64,000 nucleotides of DNA from an uncultured Bryobacteraceae bacterium (GTDB lineage Bacteria; Acidobacteriota; Terriglobia; Bryobacterales; Bryobacteraceae), in contig CAKZUE010000003.1 of assembly GCA_937920635.1 (NCBI GenBank), positions 1 to 64,000 of the forward strand, written 5' to 3'. The notes under the pieces were generated by a model, which was not told the DNA's origin, did not search any database, and was given only the letters and a program-made list of their open reading frames with translations. A program made the position numbers and the translations under genes. The first letter of the stretch is position 1. Each line of letters starts with the position of its first letter. Shown one piece after another: positions 1 through 8,333 of this stretch.

Positions 1-729
1 TGCGGTGTCCGCCACCCCCAGCACGAAGTACGCCCCAAGCTTTCCCAGCAGCAGCTCCCGCGGCCGCACCGGCGTCGACAGCAACTGCTCCATCGTCCCG
101 TTTTCCCACTCCCGCGCGATCGTCAACGAGGTCAGCATCGACGCGATCAGCATCAGGATCACCGCAATCAGCCCCGGCACGATGAAATTCTTCGATTGCA
201 TGGCATTATTGAACAGCACCCGCGCCCGCAAATCTGCTGGCGGTTCCAGCTTTCCGGCCCCTCTTCTTTCCAGCCATTTTTGCCGTAATTCCATGGAATA
301 AGCCATTACCAGAGCCTCGGCATATCCGGCTGCAATAGAAGCTGTATTCGAGTCGCTCCCGTCCAACAGCACCTGCACCTTCGCCGCATCTCCTCCCGCC
401 ACGCTCCGCGCGAATCCCCGCGGAATCACCACGGCCATCAGCGCGTCGCCGTCATCCAGCCGCCGCACCGCGTCCCGGTAGCCCTCCCGCGCCCCTGTCG
501 CCAGGAAGAACTTCGACCCCCGGAACCGCTCCGCCAGCTCGCGGCTCTCCGCCGTCCCGTCCTGATCGTAAATCACCGTCGGGATCCGGTCCACGTCCAG
601 CGTCAGCGCGTAGCCGAACAGCAACAGCAGCAGCAGAGGCACAGCCAGCGCCATCGCCAGGCTCCGCCAGTCCCGCGCGATGTGGAGCAGCTCCTTCACG
701 AACACCGCCCGCAGCCGCCGCCCGTTCAT
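1..729 (-). CDS. ABC-2 type transporter permease, C-terminus beyond left edge
   Basis: This is the membrane subunit of an efflux ABC transporter, resembling YbhS/YbhR/YhhJ. The first 243 codons are present. The start ATG at 729 overlaps the stop of the adjacent ATPase gene as ATGA (726-729). The N-terminus reads MNGRRLRAVFVKELLHIARD, followed by a hydrophobic segment with a run of leucines (about residues 28-42). A periplasmic stretch of about 120 residues comes next, then a second membrane helix (IVPGLIAVILMLIASML). After that comes the motif AREWENGTMEQLLSTPV, typical of ABC2_membrane_3 permeases. The gene is the distal member of the 5752-to-1 efflux operon and is cut by the window edge, so a further permease gene may follow. 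Specificity cannot be read from sequence; the E. coli YbhGFSR counterpart exports cationic drugs. Confidence 0.9.
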   Translation of the reverse strand, partial: MNGRRLRAVFVKELLHIARDWRSLAMALAVPLLLLLLFGYALTLDVDRIPTVIYDQDGTAESRELAERFRGSKFFLATGAREGYRDAVRRLDDGDALMAVVIPRGFARSVAGGDAAKVQVLLDGSDSNTASIAAGYAEALVMAYSMELRQKWLERRGAGKLEPPADLRARVLFNNAMQSKNFIVPGLIAVILMLIASMLTSLTIAREWENGTMEQLLSTPVRPRELLLGKLGAYFVLGVADTA

Positions 730-1475
730 CTCCGCTGCGCCTCCTCTTGCTCGATACACGCCGCGAACACATCCTCCATCGTCCCTCCCGCGCTGCATTG
801 CGCCCTCAGTTCTTCCGGAGAACCCAGCGCCACCACCCTCCCGCGATGCATCAGCGCCAGCCTCCCGCAATACTCCGCCTCGTCCATGTAGTGCGTCGAC
901 ACCAGCACCGCCGCCCCGCCATCCGCCATCTCGTAAATCAGGTCCCAGAACCGCCGCCGCGCCATCGGATCCACGCCCGATGTCGGCTCGTCCAGAAACA
1001 GCACCGGCGGCTCGTGCAGCACCGCGCACCCCAGCGCCAGCCGCTGCTTCCACCCGCCGGCGAGCTCCCGCGTCATCCTCTTCCGCTCTCTTTCGAGCCC
1101 CGCCATCCGCAGCGCGAACTCCTTCCGTTCCTCCCGTCTCTCCCTTGCCACCCCGTACACCATGCTGAAAAACTCCAGGTTCTCTTCCACCGTCAGATCG
1201 TCGTAAAGCGAAAACTTCTGCGACATGTACCCGATCGACTGCTTCACCCTCTCCGGTTCCGCCGCCACGTCAAAACCGTTCACTCGCGCCTCTCCCGCCG
1301 TCGGCTCCAGCAACCCGCACAGGATCCGGATCGTCGTTGTCTTGCCCGCCCCGTTCGGTCCCAGAAACCCGAACACTTCCCCGCGCCCGATCTCCAGCGT
1401 CACCCCGTCCACAGCCGTGAACGTCCCGAACCGCTTCACCAGATCCCGCGTCCTCACCGCCGCCTCACGCCGCAT
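726..1475 (-). CDS. ABC transporter ATP-binding protein (YbhF/YhhH-like half)
   Basis: Cytoplasmic ATPase of the efflux pump, 249 aa. The Walker A motif GPNGAGKTT is near residue 39, Walker B is VLFLDEPTSGVD, and the switch histidine is in STHYMDEAEY. The ABC signature reads LAGGWKQRLALG instead of LSGGQ, a visible deviation. The gene overlaps the upstream ATPase gene by 11 bp (1465-1475) and the downstream permease gene by 4 bp, so translational coupling is likely. E. coli YbhF carries two ABC domains in one chain. Here the two domains are separate adjacent genes that presumably form a heterodimer. The ABC ATPase call is very secure; the pairing is inferred from position. Confidence 0.93.
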   Translation of the reverse strand: MRREAAVRTRDLVKRFGTFTAVDGVTLEIGRGEVFGFLGPNGAGKTTTIRILCGLLEPTAGEARVNGFDVAAEPERVKQSIGYMSQKFSLYDDLTVEENLEFFSMVYGVARERREERKEFALRMAGLERERKRMTRELAGGWKQRLALGCAVLHEPPVLFLDEPTSGVDPMARRRFWDLIYEMADGGAAVLVSTHYMDEAEYCGRLALMHRGRVVALGSPEELRAQCSAGGTMEDVFAACIEQEEAQRR

Positions 1476-2373
1476 CGCGCTTCTCCTTCCGGCGGATCAG
1501 CGCCAGGAACGCGTCCTCGAGCGTCGGCTCGATCCTCTCCAGCTCCACGCCCGCCGCCCGCGACACCGCCTCCGCCGCCGCGCCTTCTTCCAGATACACG
1601 TGCAGCGCCGCCCCCGCCGGCTCCGCCGCCAGCACGCCCGGCACTCCCGCCAGCCGCCGCCGCGCCTCCCGCCGGTCTACGCCGGCCACACGGAAACAGA
1701 ACGGCGCAATTTTGTTCCGGATCTCTTCCGGCCGCCCCGCCTCCTCCAGCCGCCCGCCGTCCATCAGCCCCACCCGCCCGCACCGCCCCGCTTCATCCAG
1801 ATACGCCGTCGAGACCAGCACCGCCAGCCCCTCCCGCGCCAGCCCCTCCAGAATCCGCCAGAACTCCCGCCTCGAAAGCGGATCCACGCCGCAGGTCGGC
1901 TCGTCCAGCGCCAGCGCCTGCGGCCGGTGCAGCAGAGTGCACACCAGCGCCAGCTTCTGTTTCATCCCCCCGCTCAACTGACCCGCGCGCCGCCGCCGAA
2001 ACTCGCTTATACCCGTCATCTCCAGCAGCTCACCGGCCAGCCGCTCGCGCTCCGCCGCGTCCGTGCCGAACAGCTCTCCGTAAAACTCGATGTTCTCTTC
2101 CACCGTCAGGTCCTGATACAGCCCGAACCGCTGCGCCATGTATCCCATCCGGTCTTTCACCTTGTCCGGCTCGCGCGCCACATCGAATCCGCACACCTCC
2201 ACCCGCCCTTCGTCCGCGTCCAGCAGCCCCGCCACCAGCCGCATCACCGTCGTCTTGCCCGCCCCGTCCGGCCCCACAAGCCCGAAGATCTCCCCCGGGC
2301 GCACCTCAAAAGACACGCCCCGCACCGCTTCCACCGCGCCGAACCGCTTACTGAGGTTCTCCACCCGGATCAT
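1465..2373 (-). CDS. ABC transporter ATP-binding protein (second YbhF-like half)
   Basis: Cytoplasmic ABC ATPase, 302 aa. It shows Walker A (GPDGAGKTT, about residue 34), a standard signature LSGGMKQKLAL, Walker B LALDEPTCGVDP, and an H-loop-like STAYLDEAGRC in which the usual histidine is Ala. The missing switch His suggests this site hydrolyses weakly and that the partner ATPase does most of the work, a common asymmetry in heterodimeric ABC pumps. About 80 C-terminal residues beyond the ATPase core are typical of drug or lipid exporter ATPases. An 88-bp gap to the adaptor gene upstream in the operon contains a REP-like hairpin. Confidence 0.92.
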   Translation of the reverse strand: MIRVENLSKRFGAVEAVRGVSFEVRPGEIFGLVGPDGAGKTTVMRLVAGLLDADEGRVEVCGFDVAREPDKVKDRMGYMAQRFGLYQDLTVEENIEFYGELFGTDAAERERLAGELLEMTGISEFRRRRAGQLSGGMKQKLALVCTLLHRPQALALDEPTCGVDPLSRREFWRILEGLAREGLAVLVSTAYLDEAGRCGRVGLMDGGRLEEAGRPEEIRNKIAPFCFRVAGVDRREARRRLAGVPGVLAAEPAGAALHVYLEEGAAAEAVSRAAGVELERIEPTLEDAFLALIRRKEKRDAA

Positions 2374-2385
2374 GCTTCACCTACC

Positions 2386-2414
2386 GGTTTCCCCTCGCGC
2401 TTGCGCGAGGGCTG
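2386..2414. repeat. REP-like palindrome, family 2
   Basis: The hairpin CCCTCGCGC-TT-GCGCGAGGG spans 2392-2411, flanked by TTTCC on one side and CTGC on the other. The same arrangement, C-rich arm then short loop then G-rich arm ending in CTGC, recurs at 12082, 26876, 60895 and 60946 in either orientation. This copy sits inside the efflux operon, between the adaptor and ATPase genes, where it could stabilise an mRNA end or cause partial termination. Confidence 0.6.
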
Positions 2415-2460
2415 CATCCCATTGCGGCTCCAGTCCTGCGTTCCCCCGCACCTCCCCCTC

Positions 2461-3636
2461 CTACTCCAGCCGCAGCACCGCGTCCGCCGGCATGTTCAGC
2501 TTCAGCTCCAGCCGCGGATTCTCCAGCTCGATCTTGATCCGGTACACGAGCTTCTGCCGCTCCTCTTCCGTCTGGATCTGCTTCGGCGTGAACTCGGCTT
2601 CGGAAGAAATGAACGTCACCCGCCCCGCATACCTCTTCCCCGGATAGGAGTCCGTCGTCACCTCCGCCGCCATGCCCGGCTTCACCCGCCCCAGGTGCCG
2701 TTCCGCAATGTAGCCACGCAGCCACGGCTTCGCCGTCTCCCCGATCGTCACCACCGCCGCGCCCCCCGCCACTACTTCTCCGCGCTCCGCGTTCTTGCTC
2801 AGCACCACTCCCGCCACCGGCGACCTCAACACGCGCTCTCCCAGTTGCACTTCGATCACCGCCAGATGCGCCCGCGCCCGCTCCAGCTCCGCCTCGCGCA
2901 TCGCCAGCTCCTTCCTTCTGCGCTCCAGTTCCAGCGCCCCCGCTTCGGTCAGCCGCAACGCCGCCTGCGCCCGCTCCACCGCCGCACGCTGCTGCTCGAT
3001 CTGCTCTTTCCTCGGGCCTTCCGATACCAGCGACGCCTGCTCCCGCGCCCGTTCCAGCGCCGCCGACGCCGCCTGATATCGCGTCCGGAACTGCTCGTAC
3101 TGCGCCGTGGAGATGTCCTCGTTCCGGTGCAGTGTCTGCGCCCGTTCCCAGTCCCGCTGCGCCAGCGCGAACTGCGCCTCCGCCTCGCGCAGCCCCGCGC
3201 GCGCCGCTTCGATCTCCTGCCGGCGGCTGCCCGCCTGCAACTCCTCCAGCCGTTTCCGCGCCGCCTCCAGTTCCGCCCGCCGCACCGCCCGCTCTTCCTG
3301 CAAGGCCTTTTCCTGATACGCGAGCCCCGCCCGGGTCTGCTCCACCGTGCGCGCCGCCGCCTCGGCTGCCGCCGCCTCGCGCTCCCGCGCCCGTTCCAGT
3401 TCCGCCGTATCGAGCCGCGCCACCACCTGCCCCGCCTGCACGCTGTCGCCCTCGTCCACCAGCAGCTCTTCCACGCGCCCCGGCGTCTTGAAGGACAACT
3501 GCACCTCCGTCAGCTCGATGTTGCCGCTCAGTCGAAGCTCGCTCTCCCCGGCGCGCGCCCGCGCCGCCCGCCAGGCAAGCGCCGCCGCCACAATCACCAC
3601 TGCCGCAACTACAGGAACAATCCGCTTCGCCTTCAT
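2461..3636 (-). CDS. HlyD-family periplasmic adaptor (membrane fusion protein, YbhG-like)
   Basis: Links the inner-membrane ABC complex to the TolC-like outer-membrane channel; 391 aa. The frame stays open far upstream, but the start at 3636 is chosen because AGGAAG lies 8 nt before it and the product begins MKAKRIVPVVAAVVIVAAAL, a signal anchor. The anchor is followed by a lipoyl half-motif (DEGDSVQAGQVVARLD), a very long Ala/Arg/Glu-rich coiled-coil hairpin (about residues 75-245), the second lipoyl half (SPVAGVVLSKNAERGEVV), and a beta-barrel domain ending near the stop. It sits 14 bp downstream of the TolC gene. The long coiled coil and order are as in YbhG. Confidence 0.92.
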   Translation of the reverse strand: MKAKRIVPVVAAVVIVAAALAWRAARARAGESELRLSGNIELTEVQLSFKTPGRVEELLVDEGDSVQAGQVVARLDTAELERAREREAAAAEAAARTVEQTRAGLAYQEKALQEERAVRRAELEAARKRLEELQAGSRRQEIEAARAGLREAEAQFALAQRDWERAQTLHRNEDISTAQYEQFRTRYQAASAALERAREQASLVSEGPRKEQIEQQRAAVERAQAALRLTEAGALELERRRKELAMREAELERARAHLAVIEVQLGERVLRSPVAGVVLSKNAERGEVVAGGAAVVTIGETAKPWLRGYIAERHLGRVKPGMAAEVTTDSYPGKRYAGRVTFISSEAEFTPKQIQTEEERQKLVYRIKIELENPRLELKLNMPADAVLRLE

Positions 3637-3650
3637 CGCCAGTCTTCCTT

Positions 3651-4979
3651 TCAATCCAGCATCAGATCGAGATTGCCCGCCGCGGCTCCCAGTTCGATCC
3701 GCGCCGCCTTCTGCCGGAACACCGCCGCCACCACCGCCTCCCGCGCCCGCGCCACCCTCGCCTGCGCTTCCGTCACCTCCAGCGGCGTCGCCACGCCCGC
3801 CGCCACGCGCCGCTCCGCCTGCTCCAGCTCCCGCTCCGCCTGCGCGAACACCGCCCGCGCCGCCGCCACCTGTCCTTCCGCCGACTGCAACGCCTCCAGC
3901 GCCAGCCGGACCTCCATCTCCACCTGCCTTGCCATGTCGCGGGAACGGATCTCCTCTGCCCGCTCGAGCGACCGCGCCTCCGCGCGCCGCGCGTCCCTCC
4001 TCCCGCCGTCCCACAGCGGCACCGTCACCTGCACGCCTGCGCTCCGCGTCGGCAGATATACGCTCCCCGTGCGCCCGATCACCCCGTAATCGCCGAATGC
4101 CCGCGCCGAAGGCAGCCGCTCCCACTTCGCCGCCGCCGCCGTGAGCCGCGCCGCCCGCTCCCTTTCCGCCTGCGCCCTCAATTCCGGACGCAGCTCCCGC
4201 GCCGCCTCCAGCGCCCTCTCCGGCGCCGGAATCTCCGCCGGCGCATACAGCATCCGGTCCGTCAGCTCCAGCTCCGCCCCCAGATCGGCATTCATCGCCC
4301 GCAACAGCCCCAGCCGCGCCGCCGCCCGGTCTTCCCCGGCTGAAATCATTTTCTGCCGTTCCTGTTCGAGCACCGCCGCCGCCCGCGTCACCTCGATGCC
4401 CGTGCCCGTCCCCGCCGCCTTCTGCGACTCCGCCAGCTTCAGGATCCGCTCCGCCAGCGCCACGTTCGCCCGCGCCGCCTCCAGCGCCGCCTCCGCCCGC
4501 ACGGCATTCAGATAAGCCGTGGCTACGGCGGCGCGGGTCTTCAGCAGCGCCTCTTCGCTCTCCGCCGCTGCCGCCCGCGCCTGCGCCTGCGCCGCCTGCC
4601 ACCGCCGGATCGCCGCCAGATCAAAAACACTTTGCGACGCCGCCGCCCGCGTGTCCTGCACGTCGATCGGTCCCACGAACACGGGAAACGCAATCCCCGG
4701 CACCGCCGGAAACTGAATGCCGAACGATGCCAGATTGTTCGTGAAGCTTCGGAACGTGTAGCTTCCGTCCACGTTCGGCAACAGCGGCGCCAGCGCCTGC
4801 CGCTTCCGCGCCTCCGCCGCCCGCGCCGCTTCCCGCGCCAGCTCCAGACGCGCCGCTCCGCCCGGCGCTGCCGCCATCTCCACCGCTTCGCGCAAACTCA
4901 GCCTCAGCCTCTGCGGCGGCTCCGCGCGCATCGCAGCGCATGCCGCCAGCATCAGCGCCGCCAGTGCTGCCGGCTTCAT
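3651..4979 (-). CDS. TolC-family outer membrane efflux protein
   Basis: Outer-membrane channel of the tripartite pump, 442 aa. The signal peptide is MKPAALAALMLAACAAMRAE. Two related OEP halves follow, rich in Ala, Glu and Arg heptads, with conserved ends such as AAVATAYLNAVRAEAAL (first half) and VATPLEVTEAQARVARAREA (second half). Predicted beta segments include SYTFRSFTNNLASF near residue 80. The start overlaps the stop of the TetR gene as ATGA (4976-4979), so regulator, channel, adaptor and ATPases are one transcription unit. Length is normal for the family. Confidence 0.92.
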   Translation of the reverse strand: MKPAALAALMLAACAAMRAEPPQRLRLSLREAVEMAAAPGGAARLELAREAARAAEARKRQALAPLLPNVDGSYTFRSFTNNLASFGIQFPAVPGIAFPVFVGPIDVQDTRAAASQSVFDLAAIRRWQAAQAQARAAAAESEEALLKTRAAVATAYLNAVRAEAALEAARANVALAERILKLAESQKAAGTGTGIEVTRAAAVLEQERQKMISAGEDRAAARLGLLRAMNADLGAELELTDRMLYAPAEIPAPERALEAARELRPELRAQAERERAARLTAAAAKWERLPSARAFGDYGVIGRTGSVYLPTRSAGVQVTVPLWDGGRRDARRAEARSLERAEEIRSRDMARQVEMEVRLALEALQSAEGQVAAARAVFAQAERELEQAERRVAAGVATPLEVTEAQARVARAREAVVAAVFRQKAARIELGAAAGNLDLMLD

Positions 4980-5752
4980 GTCTTCTTCCTCCCTCCGCCG
5001 CGTTGCCGCTCTGCTGCGGCTCTCTCCGCTCTGCGCGGGGCAGCCGCTTTCTTCGCTGAGGGCGCCCTCCGCAGCCCCTTCAGCCCAGCTGTGATGAAGT
5101 CCACCATCCGCTCCGTTGTCCGGAATTCATGATCCGCGCCCGGCGCCGCCCCCGCCACGCGCCGGATTAGGTCGCCCAGCAGCATGTAGTGCCCCAGCAC
5201 CCCAGCGCTGAACACCAGCCCCCACAGCAAATCCTCCCGCTTCACCCCAGGCATCGCTCTCTCGAGCGACGACAGAAAGCGAGCTGCCACGCTCGCAAAG
5301 ACCAGCGGCAGCAGTTTCTCCGCCCACCCGCCCGGCTCGCCTACCACCCGCGCCATCAGCTTCGGCAATACGCTGGCGCGCCCGCTCTCCTCGCGCGCCT
5401 CCAGCACCGGCTCGGCGAACGCCCGCGCGATGTCTTCGATCCGCGCCACGCCGCTCCGCCGCTCCGCCTCCTCCAGCATCTCCAGCCGCCGCCGGTTCAC
5501 CGGCTCCAGCCGCCGCCGCACCACTTCCAGAAACAGCTCCTCTTTCGAGCCGAAGTGGTAGTTCACCGCCGCCAGGTTCACTCCCGCTTCCGCGGTGATC
5601 TGCCGGTGCGAGGTCGCCGCGAAGCCGTGCTCGGCGAACAGCCGCTCGGCGGCGTCGAGGATCCGCTCCCGCGTCGCCTGCGCCCGCCCGGCGGGCTCGC
5701 CCGGGCCCGGCGGTTCCGCCAGCGGGGTGCTGTCATACATGGTATGAATCAT
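4976..5752 (-). CDS. TetR-family transcriptional regulator, CecR-like
   Basis: Probable repressor of its own efflux operon, 258 aa. An unstructured N-terminus is followed by a TetR HTH (TRERILDAAERLFAEHGFAA, then ITAEAGVNLAAVNYHFGSKEELF, about residues 30-75). The C-terminal half resembles the CecR (DUF1956) ligand domain. In E. coli, cecR heads the ybhGFSR operon; here the same regulator-adaptor-ATPase-permease set occurs with tolC added. ATG codons at 5752 and 5740 are both possible, and neither has a Shine-Dalgarno sequence. The predicted transcription start lies about 5 nt upstream of 5752, so the mRNA would be leaderless or nearly so. The effector is unknown. Confidence 0.9.
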   Translation of the reverse strand: MIHTMYDSTPLAEPPGPGEPAGRAQATRERILDAAERLFAEHGFAATSHRQITAEAGVNLAAVNYHFGSKEELFLEVVRRRLEPVNRRRLEMLEEAERRSGVARIEDIARAFAEPVLEAREESGRASVLPKLMARVVGEPGGWAEKLLPLVFASVAARFLSSLERAMPGVKREDLLWGLVFSAGVLGHYMLLGDLIRRVAGAAPGADHEFRTTERMVDFITAGLKGLRRAPSAKKAAAPRRAERAAAERQRGGGRKKT

Positions 5753-5793
5753 ACGTACGGTTCAATCATACGTTCGTTTGAAATTTGTGTCAA
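5733..5793 (-). promoter_or_regulatory. Autoregulated promoter/operator of the efflux operon
   Basis: On the minus strand TTGACA (5793-5788), a 17-nt spacer and TATGAT (5770-5765) form a near-perfect sigma-70 promoter. Four TCATAC half-sites overlap and follow the -10: 5766-5771, 5749-5754, and an inverted pair at 5733-5738/5742-5747. Two 17-bp tandem units starting AATCATACGT (5747 and 5764) agree at 13 of 17 positions. This is a good TetR-family operator layout that would block RNA polymerase. The region is clearly more AT-rich than its surroundings. Confidence 0.75.
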
Positions 5794-5826
5794 GACAGCA
5801 CCGCAGCGGCGTTCTTCAATTCCACG

Positions 5827-7458
5827 TCACGGAAGCGGCACGAGCTGCGGAAACACGTACGCGTAACCCAGCACCAGCACCCCGATCACCGACGCCAGCA
5901 GCACGCTGTGCCGCAGCGTGAACCGGAACAGCCGCCCCTCTTCCCCCGCCGCCATCCCCGTCGCCGCCGCCGCCACCGCGATCGATTGCAGCGAGATCAT
6001 CTTGCCCATCACGCCGCCCGATGAGTTCGACGCCGCCATCAGCACCGGGTTCAAATCCAGGCTCCGCGCTGTCACCACCTGCAAGTTGCCGAACAGCGCA
6101 TTGGCGCTCGTGTCGCTGCCCGTCAGGAACACCCCCAGCCATCCCAGCAGCGCGCTGAAGAACGGAAACGCCGCCCCCGTCGCCGCAAACGCCAGCCCCA
6201 GCGTCGCCGTCGCCCCCGAGTAGTTCATCAGAAACGCCAGCCCCAGCACGCTCGCCACCGTCAGCACCGGCTTGGCCAGTTGTCCTGCCGTGTCTTTGAG
6301 CACCTTCGCCAGCACCCCCGCGCGCACGCGCAGCGCCAGCGCCGTCAGCAGGCACGCCAGCAGGCACGCCGTGCCCGCCGCCGCCAGCCATTGAAACGCG
6401 TACCGCGCCGCGTACGGCGACGCCTGCGCCGTCACCGGCGGCATCTGCACCACCTGCCCGTGCAGCCACGGCCATTCCACCGTCGCCGTGTATGAATTCA
6501 GCACGGCTTTGATGTCCGCCCGCCCCCACGCCAGCACGCACGCCACCAGCAGAATGTAAGGCGACCACGCCTTCAGCACGGCCCGCCCCGCGTGCCTCGG
6601 CGGCAGCGCCGCTTCCGCCGCCGCGCCGTCAAAGACAAACTCATTGCGAGGCTTCCACACGCGCGTCGCCGCCAGGCAGGCGCCGATCGCCGCCAGCGAG
6701 CTCAGGATGTCGGTCAGCTCCGGTCCCAGATAGTTCGACGCGTAGAACTGCACCCCCGCAAACGCCAGCCCGCAGCCCAGCGCCGCCGGCAGCACGCCGC
6801 CGAGCGCGCGCCACCCGCCCATCACCATCACCAGATACGCCGGCACGAACAACGACACCGGCGCGCAGATCCGCCCCACCGCCGCGCTCAGCTTCTCCAC
6901 CGGCAGCCCCGTGATCCCGGCCAGCGTGATCACCGGAATGCCGATCGAGCCGAACGCCACCGGCGCCGTGTTCGCCAGCAGACAGATCCCCGCCGCGTAA
7001 AACGGCGAAAAGCCCAGCCCCGCGAGCATCGCCGCCGCCACCGCCACCGGCGCTCCGAACCCGGCGGCCCCTTCCACAAACGCCCCGAACGCGAACGCGA
7101 TCAGCAGCGCCTGCAACCGCCTGTCCGGCGTGATCGAGCCGATCGAGTCCTTGATGATCTCGAACTGCCCTGTCTCCACGCTCAGCCGGTAGAGAAAAAT
7201 CGCCCAGAAAATAATCCAGCAGATCGGAAACAGCCCGAACGCCGCTCCGAACAGCGCCGCGCCCAGCGCCATCTTCACGGGCATCTGGTAGACGAACAGC
7301 GCCACCGCCGCCGCCGCGCCCAGTCCGCTCAGTCCCGCCGCCCACGCCGCCGTCCGCCGCACGCCCAGCAGATACAGCAGCGTGAACAGCGGCAGCGCCG
7401 CCGCCAGCGCCGACCATCCCACGCTGCCCAGCAGCGGTGCGTAATTCTGTTCCCACAT
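5827..7458 (-). CDS. lldP: L-lactate permease (LldP/LctP family)
   Basis: Inner-membrane lactate/proton symporter, 543 aa, standard family length. About 13 hydrophobic helices are visible. Family-typical stretches include FPICWIIFWAIFLYRLSVET, GFGAPVAVAAAMLAGLGFSP, an NTAPVAFGSIGIPV segment, and GSDTSANALFGNLQVVTA near the C-terminus. The start ATG at 7458 has no ribosome binding site, but TAGAAT (7472-7467) ends 8 nt upstream, consistent with leaderless transcription. It ends 75 bp before the TetR gene and is probably a separate unit. No lactate dehydrogenase gene is adjacent. Glycolate is an alternative substrate for this family. Confidence 0.9.
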   Translation of the reverse strand: MWEQNYAPLLGSVGWSALAAALPLFTLLYLLGVRRTAAWAAGLSGLGAAAAVALFVYQMPVKMALGAALFGAAFGLFPICWIIFWAIFLYRLSVETGQFEIIKDSIGSITPDRRLQALLIAFAFGAFVEGAAGFGAPVAVAAAMLAGLGFSPFYAAGICLLANTAPVAFGSIGIPVITLAGITGLPVEKLSAAVGRICAPVSLFVPAYLVMVMGGWRALGGVLPAALGCGLAFAGVQFYASNYLGPELTDILSSLAAIGACLAATRVWKPRNEFVFDGAAAEAALPPRHAGRAVLKAWSPYILLVACVLAWGRADIKAVLNSYTATVEWPWLHGQVVQMPPVTAQASPYAARYAFQWLAAAGTACLLACLLTALALRVRAGVLAKVLKDTAGQLAKPVLTVASVLGLAFLMNYSGATATLGLAFAATGAAFPFFSALLGWLGVFLTGSDTSANALFGNLQVVTARSLDLNPVLMAASNSSGGVMGKMISLQSIAVAAAATGMAAGEEGRLFRFTLRHSVLLASVIGVLVLGYAYVFPQLVPLP

Positions 7459-7469
7459 GGACGGCTATT

Positions 7470-8333
7470 CTATCGAGCCGCGCCCCGCGCGGGGCTGCGC
7501 CGCGCCAGATACCGCGTCCACAACCGCTCCTGCCCCTCGCCGTCGAACGTCTCCCGCCAGTACTGCGCGAACTCCGCCTCCAGTTTCCGCGCCCGCCGCT
7601 CGAGCGCCTGCATCACCTGCCGCGCTTCGGCGTCGAACGATGCCGCCGGTTCGAGCATCCGCATCGACACCGCGCAGTCCTGCCTGCGCCCGAGAATCCC
7701 CTGGATCTCCCGCACCTGCCCGATCCGCTTCTCCATCACGGGCCCGTAAAATTCGCTGAAGATCTCCAGCGTGTAGCGGAAGCGCTTGGCCGAGAGCCGG
7801 AACGCGTGCAACTGCGCCGCCGCCGAGGGCTTCAGCGCCGCCTTTCTTCCGGCAAGGAAGAACTCCGACGCCATCGGCGGCAGCAGCGCCCGCGCGTGCG
7901 CCGCCGCGTCCTCTTCGCTCTCGCGCAGCAGCGCGAGCCGATCGAGCCAGTCCGCCGGCACGCCCTGCGAGCGCAGCAGGTACAGTTGCCCGAGAAACGC
8001 CAGCGCCCCGCGCTCCCGGTCGCTGCGCATCTTCGCCAGCAGCGGGTGATCCGCGCGCAGTCCCAGCCGGACGAGCAGCTCGCTGTCCACATCCAGATCC
8101 CGCACGTGAGCCGCGGCATCGAGCGCGGGCTTCAGCGCTTTGCGCATCCGCTTCGCCTCTTTGCCCGGCAGCAGATCGGCGAACACGCGCAGCGCCTGCC
8201 CCAGCCGCCGCACGGCGACGCGGAAATCGTGCACCTCGTCCTCGCCGCAGCGCTCGAGCGCCAGCCCGATCTGACTGTCGAGCTTTTCGATCCGCGCCCG
8301 CAGCGCCGCCCGCGCGTGTTCTGTCCGCGTCAT
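7470..8333 (-). CDS. CHAD domain protein
   Basis: Predicted cytoplasmic polyphosphate-binding protein, 287 aa. The start at 8333 is chosen because ATG overlaps the stop of the upstream ppx-like gene as ATGA (8330-8333); a longer in-frame extension exists but is low-complexity. CHAD features are helical, with EVHDFRVAVRRLGQALRVF near residue 40, AAHVRDLDV, and HAFRLSAKRFRYTLEIF in the second half. CHAD domains carry conserved His and basic residues that bind polyphosphate, and pairing with an exopolyphosphatase gene supports that role. The gene stops 11 bp before the lldP start, on the same strand. Confidence 0.85.
   Translation of the reverse strand: MTRTEHARAALRARIEKLDSQIGLALERCGEDEVHDFRVAVRRLGQALRVFADLLPGKEAKRMRKALKPALDAAAHVRDLDVDSELLVRLGLRADHPLLAKMRSDRERGALAFLGQLYLLRSQGVPADWLDRLALLRESEEDAAAHARALLPPMASEFFLAGRKAALKPSAAAQLHAFRLSAKRFRYTLEIFSEFYGPVMEKRIGQVREIQGILGRRQDCAVSMRMLEPAASFDAEARQVMQALERRARKLEAEFAQYWRETFDGEGQERLWTRYLARRSPARGAAR

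Noticed and set aside
1225-4089. A 954-codon plus-strand frame over the efflux operon
   Set aside because: Low-complexity Arg/Pro/Leu product, antisense to clear ABC, HlyD and TolC genes.
2461-4602. Long frame extending the HlyD gene back through the TolC gene
   Set aside because: The adaptor has a proper start with ribosome binding site at 3636, and the upstream part is antisense-like low complexity in a different frame from TolC.
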